A stretch of 64,000 nt of DNA from Gammaproteobacteria bacterium. GTDB taxonomy: Bacteria > Pseudomonadota > Gammaproteobacteria > Pseudomonadales > Pseudohongiellaceae. The translations under genes and the position numbers were made by a program. The notes under the pieces were generated by a model that worked only from the letters and a program-made list of their open reading frames with translations, had not been told where the DNA came from and ran no database searches. Location of the stretch: the NCBI GenBank assembly GCA_041395725.1, contig JAWKZW010000001.1, positions 2,790,001-2,854,000 on the forward strand. Direction: 5' to 3'. How positions within the stretch are numbered: position 1 is the stretch's first letter; each line of letters begins with the position of its first letter. This document shows positions 17,728 to 26,599 of this stretch, one piece after another.

Positions 17728-17770
17728 CTTTCGCTAGTTTACTAATTCGCTTTCGCTAATTTGCTATTTC
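17728..17770. repeat. Imperfect tandem repeat in the prs leader
   Basis: Two copies of a unit of about 21-22 bases beginning CTTTCGCTA (17728 and 17750) lie between tRNA-Gln and prs in an AT-rich stretch. They are probably slippage products in untranslated sequence. No role is seen. Confidence 0.5.
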
Positions 17771-17787
17771 ACCATCTGTCAGGAAAT

Positions 17788-17862
17788 TGGCTGGGGTGGC
17801 TGGATTCGAACCAACGCATGCAAGGATCAAAACCTTGTGCCTTACCACTTGGCGACACCCCA
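17788..17862 (-). tRNA. tRNA-Gln (anticodon TTG)
   Basis: The 75-base minus-strand sequence folds as a cloverleaf: acceptor TGGGGTG paired with CACCCCA, D-arm with GTGGTAAG, anticodon stem CAAGG/CCTTG with loop TTTTGAT (anticodon TTG), and T-arm with GGTTCGAATCC. The 3' CCA is encoded. It is very close to E. coli tRNA-Gln in length and arms. It lies between ispE and prs, its usual place in pseudomonads. Confidence 0.96.
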
Positions 17863-17900
17863 GTAGGGACCTGCTATTTTACTCGAATTTTTCCCTTGTT

Positions 17901-18749
17901 TCATACCCTCGAGAGTGCTGGCGAGCGGTTCAGCCCGCTGGCCAGAAATCCCTGCATCCGGTCCGGTACCTGGACCAGAATTTTCTGCGCGGTATCGAGG
18001 CTGTCAAAACCGGCAAAAACGCAGGAGCCGGTGCCAGTCAGCCTGGCGTCTCCAAACTGGCTCAGCCAGTTCAGTGCTTCGTCGACCTGCGGATACAGGT
18101 TTCGGACCACGTTTTCGCAGTCATTTCGGGACCTGCCCGCGAGAAAGTCGGCAATTTTGATGGCTGAGGAGTCCCGTGTCAATTGTTGATGAGAAAATAT
18201 GTGGCCTGTCGACACGGCTATGCCGGGCCACACAACAATATAGTGGCGCGGCGGCAGATCCAGAGGCTTCAGTTGTTCGCCGACACCGCTGGCCCAGGCG
18301 CAGCGGCCCAGGATAAATACCGGCACATCGGCGCCAAGTTCGAGCCCGATCGCCATCAGTTCCTCGAGGCTAAGACCCAGTTGCCAGAGCGTATTCAGAG
18401 CCAGCAGGGTGGTCGCTGCGTCGGAACTGCCTCCCCCCAGGCCTCCTCCCATGGGAATACGCTTGCGCAGGCTGATTTCCGCAGCCAGGCCGGGCTTTGA
18501 CACACTGTCCCGCAGTTTTTCTGCAGCCTGCAGAATCAGATTGTCATCCAGTGGCACTGCCGGGTCGTCGCAAGCCAGCGACAGCAGGCCGGCAGGCAGC
18601 CCTGCCGTATTGAATGTCAAGGTATCGCAAAGGTCGATCAGCTGAAAAACCGTCTGCAGGTTATGGTAGCCGTCAGCCCGCTGCCCGGTGATATGCAGAA
18701 ACAGGTTCAGTTTGGCGGGTGCTTGGCAGATTAGCTCGCTGGTGCTCAT
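17901..18749 (-). CDS. ispE: 4-diphosphocytidyl-2-C-methyl-D-erythritol kinase
   Basis: IspE phosphorylates CDP-methylerythritol in the non-mevalonate isoprenoid pathway. The 282-residue GHMP kinase has 'APAKLNLFLHITGQRADGYH' at the N-terminus, the ATP loop 'IPMGGGLGGGSSDAAT', and 'ARLTGTGSCVFAGF' near the C-terminus. ATG 18749 gives normal length; a GTG at 18764 is possible. Neither has a clear Shine-Dalgarno sequence, which fits translation coupled to lolB 51 bases upstream. Confidence 0.95.
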   Translation of the reverse strand: MSTSELICQAPAKLNLFLHITGQRADGYHNLQTVFQLIDLCDTLTFNTAGLPAGLLSLACDDPAVPLDDNLILQAAEKLRDSVSKPGLAAEISLRKRIPMGGGLGGGSSDAATTLLALNTLWQLGLSLEELMAIGLELGADVPVFILGRCAWASGVGEQLKPLDLPPRHYIVVWPGIAVSTGHIFSHQQLTRDSSAIKIADFLAGRSRNDCENVVRNLYPQVDEALNWLSQFGDARLTGTGSCVFAGFDSLDTAQKILVQVPDRMQGFLASGLNRSPALSRV

Positions 18750-18800
18750 GATCGATGCAGACACGTTGTTGAAGAACTGGCAGGATCACATATCCTCCGC

Positions 18801-19412
18801 TCAGAAGCCCTCGAAGTTCCAGTTGAGGCCCACGAAAGTCAGGCTGATATTGTTTTCTGCGCGACTCATTTCGATACGGCGGGGCAGGCTGTAGTCGCCA
18901 AACAGACGATAGTCCTCGTAGTGCAGAGTCCAGCCGGACTGCTGCAGGTGAACGACTTCGTTGAATTCGCCAAGCTCCAACTGGTGCTGCTCATCGGGAG
19001 TCGGCAGCCCCTTGATCCAATACTCTAACTGGGAAACGGGCAGCTCATAACCCAGGTGTTCCAGAATGAGCGCTTCCGGACTGCTGGCGGAGCGGATCTC
19101 CCCACCCTGTTCGAAGGTGACATAGCCAGGCTGTCCCTCAATGCGGGTCGCTCCGGCGTTGAGTGCACCCCACAGCCTGATCGTGTAGTGTCCGTCCTGC
19201 TGTTGCCAGCGGATTCTCGGGGTATGGGATTCGTCCTGGTAACGGGCATTGACCCGCCCCTGCATCTGCCAATGATCCAGCGCCAGCAGGCTTTGCTGGC
19301 GGGTCTGCCAGGCGGTGGTTTCCTCCAGCGGCGGCGCGCTCTGGCAGGCTGCCAATATCAGGCCGGTCATCAGCAGCACTGCCGGCGTTCTGACGGAAAC
19401 AGAGCTATTCAC
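18801..19412 (-). CDS. lolB: Outer-membrane lipoprotein receptor LolB
   Basis: LolB takes lipoproteins from periplasmic LolA and inserts them in the outer membrane. The 203-residue precursor has a signal peptide ending in the lipobox LILAAC. The mature part has the 'WQMQGRVNAR' start, an 'IRWQQQDGHYTIRLWG' core, 'GYELPVSQLEYWIKGLP' and the closing 'YSLPRRIEM' of the LolB fold. It starts 9 bases after the TPR lipoprotein gene and precedes ispE. This operon order is standard in the lineage. Confidence 0.94.
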   Translation of the reverse strand: MNSSVSVRTPAVLLMTGLILAACQSAPPLEETTAWQTRQQSLLALDHWQMQGRVNARYQDESHTPRIRWQQQDGHYTIRLWGALNAGATRIEGQPGYVTFEQGGEIRSASSPEALILEHLGYELPVSQLEYWIKGLPTPDEQHQLELGEFNEVVHLQQSGWTLHYEDYRLFGDYSLPRRIEMSRAENNISLTFVGLNWNFEGF

Positions 19413-19421
19413 GGTCCACCG

Positions 19422-21179
19422 TCACTGGACCAGGCGTTCCATGGCTTCATTGATAATGGGGCTGTCTGGGGTTTCCTCCAGGGCATCTTCCCATACCTGC
19501 AGTGCTTCCTGTTCGCGACCCATCACCCACAGCACCTCGCCCAGGTGCGAAGCCACCTCGTGGTCCGGAAACGCGGCAAAGGCACGCCGCAGGTTTTGCA
19601 GCGCGTCCTCGTACCGCCCCAGTTTGTATTGGGCCCAGGCCAGACTGTCGATCACGGCCGGGTCGTCGGGGGCCAGAGCAATAGCCTGTTCCAACAGCTC
19701 CAGGGCCTCCTGAAAGCGCGCAGTACGGTCGGCCAGCATGTAGCCCAGGTGGTTTAGAGCCCGAAAATCGTCAGGCTGCAGGCGAATGATGCGTCGCAGA
19801 TCCCGTTCTGAGCTTTCCATGTCGCCCCGGCTGTCGTGCAACAGCACCCGGGTAAACAGCAGGTCGGTATCGTTAGGGTAACGTTGCAGCATGTCGGTGA
19901 GTACGGCCTCGGCGCGCTCCGTCTCCTCCAGCTGCATCAGCAGGTTGGCCTCTATATTGGTGAACACAATCTCCAGGCGCGGCTGGCCGCGGGACAATTC
20001 CACCAGCCAGTCATGGGCTTCGTCGAAACGGCCCAGCTCCATGGCGAAGCGGGTGGCCTGCTGCTGAGCGGCGACGAAATTGGCAGCCCCGACTTCCACC
20101 GCCCGGTAATGGGGTATGGCCTGTTCAGGCTGTTCCTGCAGCTCATGGATATAGCCCATGTAGAAATGGCTGTCGCTTACCCGGTGATCAGCTTCGACCA
20201 GGTCGGCGAGGCGGGCCAGGGCCTGATCATAGTCTTCCAGTTCCATGTCCAGCAGGGCGGCGGAATAAACCACTTCGTAGTCTTCTGGGTCCTGTTCCAG
20301 GATTATTTCGAATTGTTCGAGCGCGTCGTCAAATTCTTCCTCCTGGATCAACAGGCGGGCATAGTTGAAGCGCAGGGGTTTTTCCTCCGGAAATTCCCGC
20401 ACGCCGTTGCGCAGCACGCGCAGGGCCCGATCAGCCTGTTCAAGGCCTTGCAGCAGTCGTGCCTCGGTCAGCAGGGCGCGCGGACTCTCGCCGTAGTTCT
20501 GGCGCAAGATCTGTAACTCCACCAGCGCTTCTTCCGGTTGTTGATTCTGACTCAACAATTCCACAATGGTGTACTGAATGGACTGCTGTTCCGGATACAG
20601 TCCGTGTAACTGCCGCAGGTTTTCAATCAGGCGGGTTCTGCGACTGGTGGGCAGTCGCTGGCTGCGTGCTGACAGAGTTGCGAAATCCATTTCACCGCCG
20701 AGATCGATCACGTCGGCCATGTGGTTGACCGCGTCCTCAAAGCGCCCGGCGTCCAGCAGCTGGAAGCTCAGCATCAGGTGAGGGTCGATATTGTCAGGTT
20801 CCAGCTCCGCCCACAACAGACCAAGCTGGACCAGGGCGTTAATGTCGCCGGTGACGGAGGCGAACTGGCTGGCGCGCCTTACTATAGCGATATCCCGGGT
20901 TTCAAAGGCCAGCCGATAGTAGTTGTCACTGGCCTGTTCCAGGTCACCCTGCTGGCCGCTCAGTTCGCTGACGATAGTCTGATACAGCTGTTCCTCGGTG
21001 AAGGCGCCATACTCAATCTCGGGTTCCGGTTCGGATGCGGTTGCGTTGACTGCCGGGGCAGTGGCGGCAGTTTCCGGTGGCGTGGCGCCTGGATTAACAC
21101 TGGCACAGCCGACCAGGAACAGGGCGAAGGCCAACAGGGAGGCCCTGGCTGGGTGTAATGGCAACTTTAATTTAGGCAT
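19422..21179 (-). CDS. TPR-repeat outer-membrane lipoprotein (PA4667-like)
   Basis: The 585-residue protein has a lipoprotein signal peptide (lipobox LFLVGC at about residues 20-25), a short Pro/Ala/Thr linker, and then a run of tetratricopeptide repeats to the C-terminus. The last repeats are clear ('RALNHLGYMLADR', 'VIDSLAWAQYKLGRYEDAL', 'VASHLGEVLWVMG'). The mature protein is strongly acidic. Pseudomonads carry a comparable TPR lipoprotein in the same place beside lolB and divergent from hemA. It is probably a scaffold at the inner face of the outer membrane; no specific partner can be read from sequence. Confidence 0.88.
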   Translation of the reverse strand: MPKLKLPLHPARASLLAFALFLVGCASVNPGATPPETAATAPAVNATASEPEPEIEYGAFTEEQLYQTIVSELSGQQGDLEQASDNYYRLAFETRDIAIVRRASQFASVTGDINALVQLGLLWAELEPDNIDPHLMLSFQLLDAGRFEDAVNHMADVIDLGGEMDFATLSARSQRLPTSRRTRLIENLRQLHGLYPEQQSIQYTIVELLSQNQQPEEALVELQILRQNYGESPRALLTEARLLQGLEQADRALRVLRNGVREFPEEKPLRFNYARLLIQEEEFDDALEQFEIILEQDPEDYEVVYSAALLDMELEDYDQALARLADLVEADHRVSDSHFYMGYIHELQEQPEQAIPHYRAVEVGAANFVAAQQQATRFAMELGRFDEAHDWLVELSRGQPRLEIVFTNIEANLLMQLEETERAEAVLTDMLQRYPNDTDLLFTRVLLHDSRGDMESSERDLRRIIRLQPDDFRALNHLGYMLADRTARFQEALELLEQAIALAPDDPAVIDSLAWAQYKLGRYEDALQNLRRAFAAFPDHEVASHLGEVLWVMGREQEALQVWEDALEETPDSPIINEAMERLVQ

Positions 21180-21645
21180 CGTCTGGTTCTTAGCTACTCA
21201 GGTGTCAGGATTGTATCAGGTTGAAAGATCTGCAACACGCCCTTTGAGGGGGCCGCCCGCTGGGCCCCCGGACCCGGAAAGCCGGACTCCAGGGCGATTC
21301 CCGAACCGTTCCAGATGGACTTGGAGAGCCTCTCATGTGTAACATAGCGTCCTTTTTCGCACAGGGTTGCTTTGGCTGACCGAAGGCCTGCCCTGGGCAT
21401 TGTCCCGGACTTTTACATCCGGCACGTTGTGCAGCTGAGGCCGGTTATAGAAGCCTCTGAAAGTGGTCTCGTCCAACGGGTCGGTGACCACTATAATCAG
21501 TCAGCAATTGCTGTTTGCGTACCAGTCTTCTGCCGGGACTTCTCGCTTGAGGAGAAGACCGATCCGGCCGTGGGCTGATTTCACTAGTAGATACGGCCGC
21601 AACAGGGCCCCGGTTCAGACACAGGCAGACTTTCCCGGAAAATTC
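21180..21645. other. Divergent intergenic region, TPR lipoprotein/hemA
   Basis: This 466-bp gap must hold the promoters of both divergent operons. It contains a GC-rich hairpin, GGGGGCC/GGCCCCC with an 8-base loop (21248-21269), without a T run on either side. I see no convincing gene; the open frame that reaches back from hemA to 21463 lacks family similarity. Confidence 0.5.
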
Positions 21646-22983
21646 ATGGCGCTGGTTCTGGCAGGTATCAATCACAACACCGCGACAATCGATTTGCGTG
21701 AGAAGGTCGCGTTTCCGCCGGAAATCGTGGCGCGGGCCATCGATCAGCTCCGGAAGCTTGAGGGCGTGGAAGAGGTGGTTATTGTCTCCACCTGCAATCG
21801 CACCGAGCTTTACCTGGCAGTGGACCTTGTTGGTGACCCCGGCGCACCGGATCTGCGCAGCAGCGAGGAACTGACCAGGGATACCGACCTCGAGGCAATT
21901 CAGCAGCAGGTTACCCAGTGGCTGGGTCACTTTCACCAGCTGGAAGCGGGCGAGATCCGAAATTGCAGTTATTTCTACTGGCAGGAACAGGTGGTGCGGC
22001 ACTTGATGAAGGTCTGCAGTGGCCTCGATTCCATGGTGCTGGGAGAACCCCAGATCCTGGGGCAGATCAAATCCGCCTATGCTGTGTCACGGGAGCTCGA
22101 TATCGTCGGCGTTAATCTGGGCAGGGCGTTCCAGGACGCGTTTTCCGTCGCTAAGGAGGTCAGGACCGACACCGCCATTGGCGAAAACCCGGTATCTGTG
22201 GCTTACTCCGCGGTTACTCTCGCGGAGCGCATTTTTTCCAATCTCCCCAGTTTGAGTGCGTTGCTGATTGGTGCCGGCCGCACCATGGAGCTGGTCGCCC
22301 GCCATCTGCAGGAAAAAGGCCTGACCCGGATCGTGGTTGCCAACCGGACCCTGGAGCGGGCGGTGGAACTGGGCAGCCGCTTTGCCGGTCATGGTGTACT
22401 GCTGTCGGATATCCCGGAGCAGCTGGTCAATGCAGACATTGTGGTCTCGTCGACCAACAGCCAGTTGCCGCTGCTGGGCAAGGGTGCGGTGGAGAAAGCC
22501 TTCCGGCAGCGCCGTCACCGGCCTATGCTGCTGGTGGATCTGGCGGTGCCGAGGGATATCGAGCCCGAAGTCGGTGAAGTGCCCGATGCCTATCTTTATA
22601 CCATCGACGATATCCGCGGTGTGATCGATGACAGCGTGCGAAGTCGAACCGAGGCGGCGAACGAAGCGGAGCTGATAATTGAACGTGGGGTTAGTGATTA
22701 TCAGCGCCAGGTGAGGTCGCTGGGGGCTGTTTCCACGCTCAAGACATTCCGCAGCAGAGCGGACCGGATACGAAGCGCAGAGCTGAACAAGGCGTTACGG
22801 GCACTGGAGAAGGGGGATTCCGCTGAAAAGGTGCTGGAACTCCTGTCTCGGGGCATTACCAATAAATTGATTCATGCCCCTACCGTTAAGATGAAGCATG
22901 CCAGTGCAGAAGGTCGGGACGAGCTGCTGATGCTGGTACGAGAACTCTACGATCTGGATGATCAGGAAGCTGACAGGTCATAA
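21646..22983 (+). CDS. hemA: Glutamyl-tRNA reductase
   Basis: HemA reduces glutamyl-tRNA to glutamate-1-semialdehyde, the first committed step of tetrapyrrole synthesis. The 445-residue protein has the catalytic Cys in 'STCNRTELY', the tRNA-contact 'SGLDSMVLGEPQILGQIK', the NADPH-binding 'LIGAGRTMELV', and a C-terminal dimerisation domain ending 'VRELYDL'. I chose ATG 21646, where family homology ('LVLAGINHNTA') begins. It is followed by prfA after 3 bases. Divergence from the TPR lipoprotein gene matches pseudomonads. Confidence 0.96.
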   Translation: MALVLAGINHNTATIDLREKVAFPPEIVARAIDQLRKLEGVEEVVIVSTCNRTELYLAVDLVGDPGAPDLRSSEELTRDTDLEAIQQQVTQWLGHFHQLEAGEIRNCSYFYWQEQVVRHLMKVCSGLDSMVLGEPQILGQIKSAYAVSRELDIVGVNLGRAFQDAFSVAKEVRTDTAIGENPVSVAYSAVTLAERIFSNLPSLSALLIGAGRTMELVARHLQEKGLTRIVVANRTLERAVELGSRFAGHGVLLSDIPEQLVNADIVVSSTNSQLPLLGKGAVEKAFRQRRHRPMLLVDLAVPRDIEPEVGEVPDAYLYTIDDIRGVIDDSVRSRTEAANEAELIIERGVSDYQRQVRSLGAVSTLKTFRSRADRIRSAELNKALRALEKGDSAEKVLELLSRGITNKLIHAPTVKMKHASAEGRDELLMLVRELYDLDDQEADRS

Positions 22984-22986
22984 GCT

Positions 22987-24075
22987 ATGAAGGACACCAT
23001 ACACAACAAGCTGGATGCACTTAACGACCGGTTCGATGAGCTGGAAGCACTGCTCAGTGACGCCGAGGTCATAACCGACCAGGGTCGGTTTCGTGAACTC
23101 TCCAAGGAGTACGCCGAGCTGGAACCGGTAGTGAAAAGCTATCAACGTTTCCAGGCTACCGGCTCGAGTCTTGCCGAGGCCCGGGAACTGCTCAGGGATG
23201 GCGACGCCGACATCCGAGCCATGGCCGAGGAGGAAATCGGCGGGCTGGAAACCGAGCTAGAGACGCTGGAACTGGACCTGCAGAAACTGCTGCTGCCCAA
23301 AGACGCCAAAGACAGCTGTAACGTGTTCCTGGAAATCCGGGCCGGCACTGGCGGTGACGAGGCTGCCATCTTCTCCGGGGATCTGTTCCGTATGTACTCC
23401 CGCTACGCGGAGAACAACGGTTGGAAAACCGAGATTATCTCCCAGCGACCGGGTGAGCATGGGGGATACAAGGAAATCATCCTGCGCATCGAGGGCAAGG
23501 ATGTCTATGAGAAACTCAAATTCGAATCCGGCGCTCATCGCGTACAGCGGGTACCGGAAACGGAAACCCAGGGGCGGATCCACACGTCCGCCTGCACGGT
23601 AGCGATCATGCCGGAGCTGGACGACGTGAACGAAATAGACATCAGCAAGAACGATCTGCGCGTCGATACCTTCCGGGCCAGTGGCGCGGGAGGGCAACAC
23701 GTCAACAAAACCGATTCGGCGATCCGCATCACCCACCTGCCCAGCGGCATCGTGGTGGAGTGCCAGGATGAGCGCTCCCAGCACAAGAACCGGGCCCGTG
23801 CCATGTCGCTGTTGCAGGCCAAGCTGCTTGACGAGGCGCAGCGGGCGCAGGCTCAGGAAGAATCCGACACCCGACGCCAGCTGGTAGGCAGTGGTGACCG
23901 TTCGGAAAAGATCCGTACCTATAACTACCCTCAAGGCAGGGTCACTGATCATCGTATCAAGTTGACCCTGTATAATTTACCCGAGGTAATGGAAGGCGAT
24001 CTTGGCGCTGTGATTCAGCCCCTCATCAATGAATTTCAGGCGGATCAGCTGGCGAGCCTTGCCGCGGAAGGCTGA
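22987..24075 (+). CDS. prfA: Peptide chain release factor 1
   Basis: RF1 reads UAA and UAG stop codons. The 362-residue protein has the codon-recognition tripeptide Pro-Glu-Thr in 'RVPETETQG' (PxT class, as in pseudomonads) and the catalytic GGQ in 'GAGGQHVNKTDSA'. The C-terminal domain has 'TYNYPQGRVTDHRI'. Length is normal. It lies between hemA and prmC; the product of prmC methylates the glutamine of the GGQ motif, so the two neighbours act together. Confidence 0.97.
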   Translation: MKDTIHNKLDALNDRFDELEALLSDAEVITDQGRFRELSKEYAELEPVVKSYQRFQATGSSLAEARELLRDGDADIRAMAEEEIGGLETELETLELDLQKLLLPKDAKDSCNVFLEIRAGTGGDEAAIFSGDLFRMYSRYAENNGWKTEIISQRPGEHGGYKEIILRIEGKDVYEKLKFESGAHRVQRVPETETQGRIHTSACTVAIMPELDDVNEIDISKNDLRVDTFRASGAGGQHVNKTDSAIRITHLPSGIVVECQDERSQHKNRARAMSLLQAKLLDEAQRAQAQEESDTRRQLVGSGDRSEKIRTYNYPQGRVTDHRIKLTLYNLPEVMEGDLGAVIQPLINEFQADQLASLAAEG

Positions 24076-24079
24076 TCCC

Positions 24080-24961
24080 TTGACCGTGTCCCCCCCTCAG
24101 TCGGACGTTGATAACGAGTCGTGTATTGCCCGGCTGCTGGATCAGGCCGCCTGCCTGCAACAGGTCAGCGATACCCCGAAACTGGACGCGCAGCTGTTAC
24201 TGGCAGAGGTGCTGGGCTGTTCCCGCGCCAGTATAGTGGCGCATCCCGAGCGCCTGGTAGAGGGCGCGCTTCGTCAGCGTTTTTCGGCCCTCTTGCAGCG
24301 CCGCCAGCGGGGAGAGCCGCTGGCCTATATTCTTGGCCGTAAAGGCTTCTGGGATTTTGAGGTCAGTGTGGATGCGCGGGTATTGATTCCCCGGCCGGAG
24401 ACGGAACTGCTGGTGGAAAAGTCCCTGCAATGCCTGGCTGGCAGGGAGAACGAGCCCCTGCAGTTGCTGGATCTGGGAACCGGCAGCGGCGTTATGGCCA
24501 TCGCGCTGGCACGCCACAGTCCAACCTGGCAGGTAACGGCCACCGACCAGAGTTGCGCCAGCCTGGCCCTGGCCAGAGACAATGCCCGGGATCTCGGTGT
24601 GGCCAATATCCGGTTCGTACAGACCTCCTGGCTGGATGCCTTCAGCACCGGCAACTTCGATCTCATTGTCAGCAACCCCCCGTACGTCATGGAGAACGAT
24701 CCGCATCTGTTGCAGGATGGCCTGACTTTCGAACCTCGTACCGCCCTGGTGGCAGCGGAAGACGGGCTGGCCAGCCTGCGGCTGATAATCACGCAGGCCC
24801 CGCGATACCTGCGGTCGGGTGGCTGGTTGTTACTGGAGCATGGTTATGATCAGGGCCCGGCAGTCACCAGCCTGTTTGAACAGGCGGGCTGTCCAAAGCC
24901 CCGAGGCTGGCAGGATCTGGCGGGATTGGATAGAGTTACCGCAGGGCGCTTTCACCCCTGA
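24080..24961 (+). CDS. prmC: Release-factor glutamine methyltransferase PrmC
   Basis: PrmC methylates the GGQ glutamine of RF1 and RF2. The 293-residue protein has an N-terminal helical domain with 'DAQLLLAEVLG', 'RRQRGEPLAYILG', the SAM-binding 'LDLGTGSGVMAIAL', and the catalytic 'SNPPYV'. The start is uncertain: TTG 24080, just after prfA, and GTG 24086 are the in-frame options that do not overlap prfA. I chose TTG 24080, with GGAAG upstream inside the end of prfA. It is co-transcribed with hemA-prfA. Confidence 0.93.
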   Translation: MTVSPPQSDVDNESCIARLLDQAACLQQVSDTPKLDAQLLLAEVLGCSRASIVAHPERLVEGALRQRFSALLQRRQRGEPLAYILGRKGFWDFEVSVDARVLIPRPETELLVEKSLQCLAGRENEPLQLLDLGTGSGVMAIALARHSPTWQVTATDQSCASLALARDNARDLGVANIRFVQTSWLDAFSTGNFDLIVSNPPYVMENDPHLLQDGLTFEPRTALVAAEDGLASLRLIITQAPRYLRSGGWLLLEHGYDQGPAVTSLFEQAGCPKPRGWQDLAGLDRVTAGRFHP

Positions 24962-25137
24962 TAGCCTGTCGGGCTCAGGGGTTCGCAGCGAGGCGAGTGG
25001 AAAATCGAAGCAGATTTTTTCCCCGGTAATGGGGCGCATAATGCTGCGAAGCAACGAGAGAGCGGTGGAATCTGGCTGATTACCCGCCGCCGTAAAATTA
25101 TTCCGAGTCCGACGGACTCACAGATAGGAACAACATC

Positions 25138-25881
25138 ATGCAGGACCAGCAGCTCCTCCGTTACAGCCGCCAGATCATGTTGCCGGAGCTGGATGTGGAG
25201 GGGCAGCAGAAGCTGCTGGATGCCTCGGTGTTGATTGTCGGTATGGGCGGTCTGGGTTGCCCCGTCGCGCTCTACCTGGCCGCCGCCGGCGTAGGGCACC
25301 TGACAGTCGCCGATGACGACACGGTGGAAATCACCAACCTGCAGCGCCAGATTGCCCATGGTGAACAGGATATCGGCAAGTCCAAGGTGGATTCCGCGGC
25401 CGCCACTTTAAAGAGCCTGAATCCTGATGTCTGTCTGACCCTGCTGAACCGGAGGCTGCAGGGGAAAGAGCTGGAACAGGCAGTAAAAAACCAGACTGTC
25501 GTAGTGGACGCGACCGACAATTTCACTACCCGTTTCGAAATCAACGACGCCTGCCTCAAGGCTGGCGTACCTCTGGTCTCCGGTGCTGCCATTCGCATGG
25601 AGGGGCAGGTTACAGTATTCGACAGCCGCCAGGACGACAGTCCCTGCTATCAATGCCTTTACGGTAAGGGTGATGACGAGGACGCCAGTTGTGCGCGTAA
25701 TGGTGTCATGGCACCTGTGGTGGGTATTATAGGAACGATCCAGGCCCTGGAAACCATCAAGTTGATCGCCGGCATCGGCAGCAGCCTGACGGGAAGGCTG
25801 TTGTTACTGGATGCTGTCTCGATGCAGTGGCGCGAACTGCGCTTGCGCCGTGATCCCCACTGTCCGGCCTGCTCCCGGTAG
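25138..25881 (+). CDS. moeB: ThiF/MoeB-family adenylyltransferase
   Basis: E1-like enzymes of this family adenylate the C-terminal glycine of a sulfur carrier (MoaD or ThiS). The 247-residue protein has the ATP-binding 'VGMGGLGCPVALYLAAAG', 'DDDTVEITNLQRQ', an 'ATDNFTTRFEIND' segment, and two CxxC zinc pairs ('CYQCLYG' and C-terminal 'CPACSR'). Pseudomonads have moeB at this place after prmC. The choice between molybdopterin and thiamine sulfur transfer cannot be made from sequence alone. AGGA precedes ATG 25138. A small GAGTCC/GGACTC hairpin sits 20-30 bases upstream. Confidence 0.88.
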   Translation: MQDQQLLRYSRQIMLPELDVEGQQKLLDASVLIVGMGGLGCPVALYLAAAGVGHLTVADDDTVEITNLQRQIAHGEQDIGKSKVDSAAATLKSLNPDVCLTLLNRRLQGKELEQAVKNQTVVVDATDNFTTRFEINDACLKAGVPLVSGAAIRMEGQVTVFDSRQDDSPCYQCLYGKGDDEDASCARNGVMAPVVGIIGTIQALETIKLIAGIGSSLTGRLLLLDAVSMQWRELRLRRDPHCPACSR

Positions 25882-26066
25882 CTGGCAGCGTCTCATTCGG
25901 GGCGGAGGGGAAGGAGTTTTTTCGCAGCCCTGCGAGCGGTTGGCTGCCTGGCAGCTTTCACTCGCTGGCCGGGCTGACTGCCATCGGGCAGAGTGAAACC
26001 GGTGACCTGACGCTAACAGAACAGAACGAAACAGAAAATAGCGAATCGAATCGAAAAGGACGTGCC

Positions 26067-26405
26067 ATGGGTCAGAAATCGATGGGTCTGGAAGAGAATA
26101 TCGCCGCTTTACTTGCCTATGCGCTAGGCTGGATCAGCGGTCTGATCGTAATTCTGGTGGAAAAAGACAACCGGTTCGTTCGCTTTCACGCCATGCAATC
26201 CATAATTACCTTCGGCGCCTTGACGATTCTGAGCATCCTGCTCGGCAATCTGCTGGCATTTTTCGGTTTCCTTGTTCCGTTCTTGAACCTGCTGGGGTTC
26301 GTGCTGTGGGTACTGCTGATGGTCAAGGCCTACCAGGGAGAACGGTACAGGTTGCCGGTTATCGGCGATCTTGCCGAGGAATGGTCTGAGAAGGTGGATC
26401 TTTAG
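26067..26405 (+). CDS. DUF4870/UPF0132-type small membrane protein
   Basis: The 112-residue protein has the family's opening 'GLEENIAALLAYALGWISG', a first membrane helix, the 'EKDNRFVRFHAMQSI' loop and two further helices, then a soluble 'GERYRLPVIGDLAE' tail. This is the DUF4870 (Tic20-like) pattern of unknown function. AAGGA stands 8 bases before ATG 26067; a second in-frame ATG at 26082 is possible. It lies alone between moeB and the helicase gene. Confidence 0.82.
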   Translation: MGQKSMGLEENIAALLAYALGWISGLIVILVEKDNRFVRFHAMQSIITFGALTILSILLGNLLAFFGFLVPFLNLLGFVLWVLLMVKAYQGERYRLPVIGDLAEEWSEKVDL

Positions 26406-26599
26406 ACGCATGTACTCCCGGTGGTTGATCCCGCATCAGCCCGTTCCAGATCCTTCCTGGCGCCGCCCGGAAGCGCCGTTGTCCGACCGTCCGGGTGCGG
26501 CGATTTTGCGCTACACCCGAACTCGGTTATCATGCGGACGCTTTTCAGGGGCCAATTCCCGTAAATTCGACAGCTTTCCCCTGGCCGGCAAGGATCCCG

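Noticed and set aside
24962..26066. Loosely inverted GC/AT stretches on both sides of moeB (near 24990 and 25920)
   Set aside because: The matches are scattered and short once aligned, so an insertion-type repeat flanking moeB is not supported.
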